Origin: Azolla caroliniana
Lineage: Eukaryota > Polypodiophyta
Assembly: GCA_043228905.1 (NCBI GenBank)
Contig: JBHGNT010000008.1
Coordinates: forward strand, 19,282,001 to 19,346,000
Length of the DNA stretch: 64,000 nucleotides
Direction of reading: 5' to 3'
Positions 43,643-53,334 of the stretch are shown piece after piece. Made by a program: the position numbers and the translations under genes. Positions within the stretch are counted from its first letter, which is position 1. Each line of letters begins with the position of its first letter. The notes beneath the pieces are model-generated. The model searched no databases and had not been told where the DNA came from. It saw only the letters and a program-made list of their open reading frames with translations.

Positions 43643-46600
43643 ATGATGAATACTCAAATGGGGAGCGCTCTCCCTACCGAGAAGTTGGATCGAAACAACT
43701 TCGCATCTTGGGAGTACAAGATGCACCAATACCTTGTCGGACAAGGCTATTGGAGCTACATCAAAGGAGCGCATGAAGTCTGACCCGCCGAAGTGGCTCC
43801 CGAATACGCGACATGGGAGCAAGCCGCAAGTTGCGTGATGTATTGTTTGGCGACATGTGTTCACGACCACATGCTCGGTTACATTCGAGAAGCCAAGACA
43901 CCGAAGGAAGAGTGGGAAAATCTACGAAAGATTTTCGCCGCCAACACGACCACAAGGAAGCTTCAACTCCGCCAAGAGTTGAACAACATTCAACAAAGGG
44001 ACATGTCCATCATGACATACAACTTGAAGATCAAGGAGCTTTGCGACTCGCTCGGCTCAATAAGCGTAAGTATAGATGATGATGAGATGGTGCAAATATG
44101 CCTCGGCGGCCTTGCACCACGGTTCGGCGCAATGCGAACCGCCGTTCTAGCATGGGAGAAATCTCCCTCCTTCGAGCTCCAATCAATGCTATTGGTCGAA
44201 GAAAACCACGTGCGTACAAGGAGCAATGAGTCAGAAGGCCACATGCTCTACATGCACTCTAATAGAGGAAGAGGACGCGGACGAGTGAGAGGCCGATTCG
44301 GCCAAGGACAAGGCGGACGAGGTCCGACCTACGACAAAAACTCCCAATTTCGGCCGCAAAACGGAGGCCAACGATGAACCTTCGCAAGAAGGGGGAGCTT
44401 CCACTCTGGCCCGAGCCGTCAACACGCAACCGAATACGGATATTACGGAAAGCTCGGCCACCACGAAGAAGAGGGCCGAAAGAAGATGCGTGAATCGGCT
44501 TCCACAAGCCGACAACTCACGAATTACGCACACAACTCCGACTTCGAAGATCGTGGCGGAATGTATGCGCACAACTCCGACCGTGGCGGAATGTTCATGA
44601 TGAAACATAGAGCAAACTCTATGTCCGCTGCTACCTCAACTAGTGCCTCCGGTCCGGAAGACATATGGTTCGTCGATTCTGGTGCCTCGAACCATATGAC
44701 ATCGCATCAAGAATGGTTCCGAGAACTTCGAGAGCCGGACCGACCCGGCTATGTCGAAACCGGAGACGACACTACGCACCCGATTTGGCACATTGGCGAT
44801 GTTCCGTTCGGAAAAGAAGGTAAGCAAAATTACATTAAAAATGCCTTGCATGTACCGACCATTACGAAGAATTTGGTCTCCGTCAGCCAAATTGTAGAGC
44901 AAGGGATGCAAGTTTGGTTTAATCAAGGGTAGGGCCGGATGTTCATTCTCGATTCACGCGAAATGAAATCTGCCATGTTCGCGAAAAACACGAAAGCCGA
45001 CTCTGACATAGAGCTATGGCACAAACGAATCGGCCACATCAATCTCAACAAACTCAAAGCAATGAAATCAAAAGGAGTCGTCATCGGACTCCCGACATTC
45101 AATGAGAAGGAGATTGAAGGTGTATGCGAAGCGTGCCAATTCGGTAAGCAACACCGACACCCATTCCCGAAAGAGCGAAACGTGAGCAAAGGTCTACTCG
45201 ACGTAGTCCATTCCGATGTATGGGGACCGGCGCAGACAGCTACATTCGGTAGATGCCAATATTACGTGCTCTTCATCGACGACTTCTCTAGGTACACTTG
45301 GATCTACCCGATGCGGCAAAAGAGCGAAGTGTTCGGACACTTCCAAAATAGCGTACCAATCGGAGCTAAGAAAGCCCTCACCTCTACAAATGAAAAGCTC
45401 CGCCGATCCACTCGTGAAAAGAACCCCGTAAGCCGATTCGGCTACAACGATTATATGGCGTACCATTACGTCTTTATGATGAAGGTAGCGATAGTATGGC
45501 AGCCGGAAACTTTTTCAGAAGCTGCGAAGGACCCGCGATGGATCGAAGCAATGAACGAGGAGATGCAGGCACTACGGAAGAACGAGACGTGGGATCTCGT
45601 TCCCACCTCACCACACAAAAAGGCGATCGGATGCAGATGGATCTACAAGGTGAAGTATAATGTTGATGGCTTCGTAAACTGCTACAAAGCTCAACTCGTA
45701 GCGAAAGGATACGCTCAGACGCATGGCGTCGACTACGAAGAGACCTTTGCCCCGATGGCAAAGATGACGACGGTATGGACCGTAATTGCGATTGCCGTGG
45801 CGAAAGGGTGGCACCTCCATCAAATGGACGTCAAGAACGCCTTTCTACAAGGAGAATTAGAAGAGGAGGTGTACATGATCCAACCACCCGGCTTCAACTC
45901 GAGCACCCATCCGAAAGCGATTTGCCGACTCAAGAAGCCACTCTACGGCCTCAAGCAAGCACCGCGTGCTTGGCATTCGAAAATAACGCAATATCTTCAT
46001 CAAATCGGCTTCCGTATGTCAAAATCGGACAACTCCCTCTACATACAAAGCGATTCCGCAAGTCCGATCGTCATCATTTTATATGTGTATGACCTAGTCA
46101 TTGGAGGTGACCATCTCGTCGAAATCAATAAAGTCAAATCCTTCCTTTCCGACAAGTTCGAGATGACGAACATGAAGGAGCTCCACTACTTCCTCGACAT
46201 CGAGGTAATTCGGACTCTAGCCGGAATCATGATCTCTCAACGGCACTACATCCTCAACTTGTTATACAAGTTCGGGATGGCTGAGTGCAAATCCGTGGCA
46301 ACCCTGCTCGATCGCAATCTCAAACTAGATGCGAACTCCGACACCAAAGCGTGTGAGCCAACTCAGTATCGGCAACTCATCGGGAGTCTCATCTACCTCA
46401 CGATCACTCGATCCGATCTCAGTTATCCGGTCGGTCTCCTTAGCCAATTCATGCAAACACTGCGTGATACTCACTTGGATTGCGCTAAGCGAGTTCTATG
46501 ATACGTGAGCGGCACAATGGATTGGGGCATCCTCTACAAGACCGTGATGCCAATATGCCTCGAGGGGTACACAGACGCCGATTGGGCCGGCTACAAAGCC

Positions 46601-47068
46601 GATAGAAGATCAACCTCTAGATTTGTTTTCTCCCTCGGCAGCGGAGCAATATCTTGGAGTAGCAAGAAGCAACCTACCATCGCTCTTTCGAGTACGGAGG
46701 CGGAATACAGGGGCGCAGCCATAGCTGCGTGTGAAGCCATATGGCTCAAGAAGATTTTGAAGGATCTGGGCGTACCCATCAAGGATCCAACTTCCCTTTA
46801 CTGCGACAACATGAGCAGTATCTATCTGGCTAGGAACCCGGTGTTCCACGCGCGGACAAAGCACATCGAAGTGCACTATCACTTCATCCAAGAGCGCGTT
46901 CAAGCTTGCGATGTCGACCTACAACACATTAGCACAAATCTTCAAACGGCCCACATCTTCACTAAAGCCTTAGGAGCCGGCAAGCTATGGCAATTCATGA
47001 CCGATCTCGGATTGACGATCCCTGACCTGCCAAGCTTGAGGGGGAGTACTGAAGACACTACGCAATAA
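43643..47068 (+). pseudogene. Copia gag-pol polyprotein (defective)
   Basis: A fused frame of 1142 codons from ATG 43643 to TAA 47066-47068, with stops at 43781, 44375, 44930 and 46499 but no frameshift. Gag (UBN2-type, LDRNNFASWEYKM) is followed by an Arg/Gly-rich stretch. The zinc knuckle has lost its Cys residues (GYYGKLGHHEEEGRKK in place of C..C....H....C). The protease motif FVDSGASNHM is intact. GAG-pre-integrase (LWHKRIGHINL) and the first integrase Asp region (VVHSDVWGP, FIDDFSRYTW) are present. The frame then jumps directly to the post-integrase linker, missing the rest of the catalytic core. The reverse transcriptase keeps MDVKNAFLQGEL but has YVYD for YVDD. RNase H (TDADWAG, STEAEYRG) is present. 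It cannot be autonomous. Confidence 0.92.
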
Positions 47069-47345
47069 CACATAGATTCCGCAACCGCGCACTACGCAAT
47101 AACGCACGGATTCCGCAACCCCACAACGACGCAGCGAAGAGCCGATCTACCGTGCAAAGCCATGAAGAAAGACCCAAGCCGAAGCACAGACTTCGCAACT
47201 ACGCATGCAAGCCGAAGCACAGACTTCGTAACTACGCACAACGCAAGCTGGAGCATAGATTCCGCAACTCCGCATAAATGTGAGTCGACGCGGACTCCAG
47301 AACGCGAGTTGAAGCGGATTTCAGATATCGTCTGAAACCAACCCG
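47050..47345. repeat. Short repeats between copia pol and 3' LTR
   Basis: Units such as 'actacgcaataacgcacggattccgcaac' and 'aagccgaagcacagacttcgcaactacgca' recur two to three times each with variation. A purine tract, gcttgagggggcg (47352-47364), then leads into the 3' LTR. Confidence 0.75.
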
Positions 47346-47364
47346 ACTTGAGCTTGAGGGGGCG

Positions 47365-47658
47365 TGTTGAGAATCAAGCTCAACTTGGTCTAGTGTGTGA
47401 ACTCACCTTGAGAGTGACGAGACACTCCAACGGTCAAGAGTCACCATTATGTCACCACTTTGTATTCTAGCATTTAGTATGAGTCATAGAATCATATTCT
47501 ATGACACATAACTTATGAGCTTTCACATTCCCCATGCTCCATGAGTCTTGTAGTTAATGAAGAGAGAGGGTGACTACATAAAGCACCCTCCTCCCACCTT
47601 GTATTGTGTTGAGTCTTTCTCCTTTGTCAATATACTTTTACCTTGCGTATTCTCTGTG

Positions 47659-47709
<51 letters not shown>

Positions 47710-47767
47710 CACACACATAACTCACATCTCTTCCGCTTCACAAGAATCCATCTCTTGATTCTTTACA
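47365..47767 (+). repeat. Copia 3' LTR (403 bp)
   Basis: Same as the 5' LTR apart from gtgacgag/gtgaagag, ccgcttc/ctgcttc, and a longer CT tract (about 47659-47704) preceded by tgtgttc. Confidence 0.95.
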
Positions 47768-47914
47768 ATATACATATTTGGATGTGTGATGGACAAGACT
47801 CATCGCATGTTGTCTATTGTAAAAAAACGCATATTTTCGGAGTCAAATATTTTCCTTACATAGGGTGGTGTTACATATTGCAATAATGATAAAATGGGTT
47901 AAAAAGCTTTGTTT

Positions 47915-48690
47915 GACTAACCATCGGCAAGGTTCGATTTGGTTCGGTTTGAGAGGGTCAAAACCGAACATTTTTTGTGATTGTAGGGCTGAGGCATGCT
48001 TTGGAGAAGCTGAATAATCAAAATGAGCAGTCATTCATTGTCCTTCAGCGGGCATTATGTGAGATATAGAATGACATATGACGCTATCAAATTGCATCAA
48101 AATAGAAGGAATGTTGAGCAATATATGTGGCACAGACTCGAGTGATAAAGACCAAAAATCCATATTCAGCTTGTAAAAAGATGAGGTTTTTTGAACCCAA
48201 TGTTGTTGAGACTGTTGAAGCTACACGAGTGTTCAATAGTTTTCTAGGTAATTATGTTCCAATTTTCTTTGTAATAGTGGACTATTTTGTATATTGCATT
48301 GGGCCACTTTATGTCAATACCAATGGAGGATATTTTTATGGGTAGAGGATCAAAACCGAACTGTTTAAATTTTTTGAAACCTGACTGAACCAAACCACGA
48401 AACCGTTAAACATTTTTCAAACCGTTAAACCATAAAAAATGTTAAAACCGCGGTTTCATGGTTCGGTTTTGGTCTTCAACTTAGGTCAAAATTTTTAAAA
48501 TTTTAAAATTTAAAATTTAAAGATGTTCCTAAAATGTGAGAATTAAGGTCTAAAAATGAAAAGTTTGTTTAAAAACAAATTTTTACAATTTTTTAAAAAG
48601 TAAAAATAAAATAAAAATAAAAAACCGTTGAAACTGTTAAGCTGTGGTTTCACGGTTCGGTTCGGTTCAAACCGAACCATTTATGATTGT
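47915..48690. repeat. AACCG-rich region, possible old hAT-type MITE
   Basis: Both ends are rich in GGTTCGGTTT/AAACCGAACC words in inverted orientation (47930-47968 and 48640-48680), and the middle has A/T-rich filler. It resembles the subterminal style of the two hAT elements here, but neither a clear terminal repeat nor an 8-bp duplication could be fixed. Confidence 0.35.
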
Positions 48691-49755
48691 TATGTTTGAC
48701 GGCCTTTCATCATACTATTTTGCTTTTAATTTCGCTCAAACATTACAAAGAAACATGTGCGTGTAATTGTTCACATGCACATCATGTGACCCATGGATAT
48801 ATGTAAACATCAATTAATGCATGCTATATATAAATAGATGTGTGCGTTTGTAATGGGTGTAATGGGTCTCAACTTTCATAATGCACAACAAGAATTAGAA
48901 ATAACAAAAACATGAGGCAAACCAACATAGGTTTTGCGTGGTCATTATGCACACATTTTAAAACCACTAAAAGTATAACTGAAATGATAAACGACCTAAC
49001 CACATTAATAAGTCCATCGGGTTCTATTGTGGATTCTCTATTTAACTGAGGATAACCTAATTCTTTAGTAGGCCTCTTACATAATCAACAAATAATAACT
49101 TTAAAACATGTTCTTTTATATGTTATGCAATATAATAAGAGTTAGATAATGACCAAAATCTAGTTTCTAGTCGGATACATTTCGCACAATACATTGTGAT
49201 AATGTCATATTAAAATAGATGAGAATCTTTGGGTGGCATTGGTTATATCTAAACGCCTTGTTCTATGTGCACATGTATATGTTTTGTCTACTTAGGTTAC
49301 ACCACCTTATATTTATGTGTTCTGATGCCTAAAAGCTTCGATTCACGAACAAAGCTAAAATGTTCAGTTAACGTGATGTTATTGACTTTTATAAAGAAAT
49401 GCCCTCTCCTATAAGAAGTGCCAAATTAGAGTAGCCCAACTCCACTAGTTTATCTATCCACACATCCACATCAATATCACTTCGAATATTTCATCACAAA
49501 AGTTTCTCTTGTCAACCGAAGTGTTCATATTCTTGTAATTGTTATCTTATAACTTATTTAATCAAACAAATTCACATTGAGCGTAACCGTTCATTGGGCA
49601 CATTCATAGATCTTCTTCATATACAAGCCGTATCATCCACTGTCTTATGGACGGCAAAACGCCAATATCAGTCCACCTGAATGAATAGAGCACGTTTCCA
49701 AGATTTGGTATGTATGGACCTCTCCTCGACATGGTCGAGTTTTCGAAACTATATG
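48691..49755. other. AT-rich intergenic, nothing recognised
   Basis: No coding signal, element ends or RNA genes recognised. Confidence 0.55.
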
Positions 49756-49839
49756 CATGCCTAATGGGCAGGTCCTAGATGAGGGGTTTGGCCGAGGTCG
49801 AGCCTCTAGCCCAAAGGATCCAAGAAGGACAACTTACAC

Positions 49840-50216
49840 TCTTGATCTTGATCATTCCCCGGACACTCTTGATCTCGACCAATCCCCCGAGGATCCATGG
49901 CCTTCAATATTGATCAAGGATTCATGGCCTTCGATCCACCGATGGATGCCATCGAGTATCCATGGCCTTCGATCTCAATCCATCTGCCAAGTATCCATGG
50001 CCTTCGATCTCGATCGCTCCACCAAGGATCCACGGCCTTCCATATCCATCGATCCACCAAGGATCCATGGCCTTCCGTCTCGATCGATCCGATCCACCGA
50101 GTATCCATGGCCATCCATCTAGATTGATCCACAGAGGATCCATGGCCTTCCATCTCGATCGATCCACCGAGGATCCATGGCCTTCCGTCTCGATCGATCC
50201 ATCGAGGATCCATGGC
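49840..50216. repeat. 35-bp minisatellite with GGATCCATGG core
   Basis: Core 'ggatccatggcctt' recurs with a 35-bp step in the best part (50136, 50171, 50206) and with 30-38 bp steps earlier. Each unit also contains 'atctcgatcgatccaccga'. About ten copies. Open frames on both strands through it (for example 49757-50122) are by-products: 35 is not a multiple of 3, so all frames cycle through the same unit. Confidence 0.92.
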
Positions 50217-50239
50217 CCCACCTCTCGGCTTCTTGGATG

Positions 50240-50345
50240 CTCTCAGAGCCACTGAAGAGCTCTGCAGAATGTCTCACTGCCATTTGAAGAGCCCTGCAGA
50301 ATGTCCTACTGCCATAGAAGAGCTCCACAGAATGTCTTTGTGCCA
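50240..50345. repeat. ~33-bp repeat, three copies
   Basis: 'gccact.gaagagctctgcagaatgtctcact', 'gccatttgaagagccctgcagaatgtcctact' and 'gccatagaagagctccacagaatgtctttgt' are consecutive variants of one unit. Confidence 0.85.
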
Positions 50346-50689
50346 GAAAACAGAAGGCGCATCCAAGACCTTTTGTGATTTTTCCGGGCAGAGCTTCCAT
50401 AGCCACATGCTTCTTCATCTCCTTTCTTTTGATTCGTCTTCTTCTTCTTCTTCTTCATTTTCTTCTTCCTTTCTTGTTTTTTGAGGTACATATGGTCTAG
50501 ACTCTCCATTTCTTGACTTACCCATTTCAAGGATTATTGACTTGACTCTAGTTGGGAAGACCCAAACTCTGGTAGTAGCATTGACTGTAGTCGGCTTCAC
50601 CATGTGTTCCTTGCCACACCGGAACTTACTATAACATTGCCTGGTCAACGGCTAATGTTCGGTGGCTTGTCAACAACGAATGGTTTTCG

Positions 50690-51065
50690 AGCTTAATGTC
50701 TTGATTCATCCATCCATATGCATTCAATCATATTTTATTGATCCATATATCGTAATTCATCCATTGGGGTCCATGTGTGTTCAGCCGATCGCCAATGTTT
50801 ACTAGTCTAGATGTTGTGATTCAACCATTGGCATCCATATGTGTCAAATCGATCATCAATGTTTTCATCCATCAAGGTCCATATGTATCAAATTGATCGC
50901 GAATGTTTTCCGATCTAGATTCATGATTCATCCATTGGCATCCATATGTGTCAAATTGATCACCAATGTTTTCCGATCTAGATGTCACGATTCATCCATT
51001 GGCATCCATATGTGTCGAATCAATCGCCAATGTTTTTCGATCTAGATGTTGTGATTCATCCATTG
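50690..51065. repeat. ~64-bp minisatellite, five to six copies
   Basis: Units follow 'gattcatccattggcatccatatgtgtcaaat.gatc.ccaatgttttccgatctagatgt'. The anchors cattggcatcc at 50933 and 50997 give a 64-bp step; earlier copies from about 50700 are more diverged or shortened. Confidence 0.88.
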
Positions 51066-52640
51066 CAACTGTATGGGAATCTTCTTGGCGTCCACTTCAA
51101 TCATTGGGCGAAGTGCATGTTATATGGATCAATATTATGTGCATTGTGAACGATGCAAAGTTGTATAGTGAGTGTATAACCATCCTTCTCATTCTAAAAG
51201 CTTGCTCTACAAGCTCCATAATTTATTAGTCCAACATGAGTTAATTAAACAATCTGAATGATATTGTGCACATGAGTTCTCTTCATTTTTTTAACGAGAT
51301 TGGAAATATCCTTATTGAACCAAACTTCATTGCGATTTCTACACCTACACTTGAAATTATTCATATCAATTACACATAATGTAATGTACCAATGCAACAT
51401 TGTGCCCGAGTGTGTGTTTTAAAAAGAGCACAATGTGAACATTCAACGTAAATAAAGTCACAAAATAGCATCATGATACATAATATGTATGTAGTACTCT
51501 CGGTCACTCCGATGCCTCGAGTAACACTGGCCTGTACATTTACCAAGGCCAATGTTTTCTCATGTTTTTGCAAGTTGTAAGAAATCAAATTGTTTTATTT
51601 GCATCAATGTTGTATTTTTCCATAGCAAAAGTAACAACAATGTTTATCCGAGGTGGGGTTGGTATCAAAAAAAGTAACAAAAAAGTTGAGTTTTTTTATA
51701 AAGAGCCACGAAGTACTTTTAAGATATGGTTGAAGAATGTTGTAATGCAAAAAGTGTCCTTGAGATATTTGACTTTATGTAGGATAGGAATGCCAATTTT
51801 TAGGTTCAATTTCAGCAAATCTTAGATCCCATGGAAATCTTAGTTTATAACAGGTCTCCTTTTTACCTTCCACAAAATTGAGATAAACAAAGCTACACTC
51901 GAGTCATTGTTAACGTGCGCAAGCATCGAGGTTTGTGCAAGAGTCAATAATGGTGAAAAACACATGCCTTCCTACAAAAAACAATAGGCTGCTAAGGCAT
52001 CACGATTTTTCACAAGAGGGCATGAAAACATGATCTGGATCACACTTAGCAAAGAAGCACATAGATTGCACAAGCATGGTTGAAACTCTGGCATGGAAGA
52101 ACTAGGACATAGTTGACCCTCTCTAAAACACACACAAGGGTTGTTGTCCACCCATCCTTTGTAGCCGAATTTGGTCGCTAGCTAGCATTCTCTTCTTCGA
52201 CGAAACGAAGAGCATTATTTGGGGTCCACCTAGACTGATGACAAAAGAGGTAAAAAGGGCAGTAACCATAACTGAACATCACGGAGATACCCAACATATT
52301 TTTTGGCAGAAAGAGATGTATTGCTCAACCAAGCGTGACGACACAAAACACAACAGAAAGAAGAGGATCGGGGGTCATTTTTGAGACGAAAAGGTGATCA
52401 ATAGAATAGAATGAAGGAGCCCCACCAAGCTTAGACATTTCATTACCAAACCTACACATGATCGTGAGCTTGTCAGTTCATTCCCAAGCCAGCAAACTGT
52501 GCCTCATGGCCGAACCTGAGACAAAGGGGGAGGGGGGGGGGTTTGGGCCGGACCTTTCAGAAAAGATCCCAAGCCATGTGGCTAAGAACAAGCCGTATAT
52601 GTATCCCAAACCGTGGGGCAAGTTATTTATTGATGTTCCA
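51066..52640. other. Intergenic upstream of TIC, nothing recognised
   Basis: No gene or element recognised. A G-rich spot (gagggggaggggggggg) is near 52525. Confidence 0.5.
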
Positions 52641-53214
52641 CGGCTCCACGGCTCCACGGCTCCACACAGAAAAGAGAGAGGAAAAAAACGACACAAACCG
52701 AAAAACAAAAAAGTCAGTCTGGGCGCCGAGGCTCGGGATCCGAGGCAAAGGAGCCGAATCCCGAGCCGGAGCTTCGGCTTTGCCTCGGGATGAGGCCCGG
52801 TCGGATGACGTGACAGCCGACGTGGCAGTCTACGTGGCAGGAGACGCGGGCCCACGGAAGCGATGGACGGCGGAGATGTGCGGAGAGGCGCGTGCCCCAG
52901 ATCTCAGCCGTCCGATTGCTGGTCCGAAGAAAGCAAAGATCTCTCTCTTCTCTCTTTCTGTCTCTCTCTTCTCTGTCTCTGTCTCTCTCTCTTCTCTTTC
53001 TCTGTGTCTCTCTCTTCTCTCTCTCTCTATCCGCCATAGCCAGATAAGCTCCCATCTTGCCCTTTCCTCTGTCTCTCTTTGTCTCTGTCTCTGTGAATCT
53101 TACCTCTCGTGAAGCTTCTTCTCAGCAGGAGCAGCAGAAGAAGAAGCAGCTCCTCTCCCAACCTTCTTTTTTCCTTGTATTAATTCCTTCCTTCTCCTCC
53201 CTTCTTGTTTGCTA

Positions 53215-53267
<53 letters not shown>

Positions 53268-53334
53268 GATTCACCTCCTGGTCTTCTTGTCCATTGGGGA
53301 ATTTGGAGTTAGGGTTAGGGTTTCCTTTTCCTTC
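52641..53334 (+). promoter_or_regulatory. Promoter and 5' leader of the TIC-like gene
   Basis: A GC-rich island at 52720-52920 breaks the AT-rich background. It contains TGACGTGAC (52806) and two ACGTGGCAG boxes (about 52819 and 52832), the G-box/ABRE core used by bZIP and bHLH factors. An inverted repeat (CCGAGGCAAAGG..GCCGAA near 52739 against TTCGGCTTTGCCTCGG near 52775) precedes them. CT-rich leader sequence follows, with a pure (CT)n at 53217-53266. Transcription probably starts between about 52900 and 53200. Regulation by these boxes is inferred only. Confidence 0.5.

Larger units (their letters stand above)
43095..47767 (+). mobile_element. Ty1/copia element, young but internally deleted
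   Basis: Two LTRs (43095-43485, 47365-47767) begin TGTTGAG and end TTTACA. They differ by about two substitutions plus CT-tract length, so insertion is recent. The 5-bp flanks are gtata (43090-43094) and atata (47768-47772), a near match. A primer site complementary to initiator tRNA-Met follows the 5' LTR. The single gag-pol frame (43643-47068) has four stops and lacks most of the integrase core. The body is GC/CpG-rich, unlike neighbouring DNA. Between pol and the 3' LTR is a repeat-rich spacer. Confidence 0.95.

Noticed and set aside
45474-46903. Minus-strand frames across the copia pol
   Set aside because: Antisense shadows of a GC-rich coding sequence with known sense product.
49757-50255. 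Several ~100-codon frames on both strands
   Set aside because: All are translations of the 35-bp minisatellite; no start context, domain or splice structure supports a gene.
52478-53055. Minus-strand frames of 113-125 codons upstream of TIC
   Set aside because: They arise from the GC-rich hairpin region and CT-rich leader; no family resemblance and antisense to the TIC leader.
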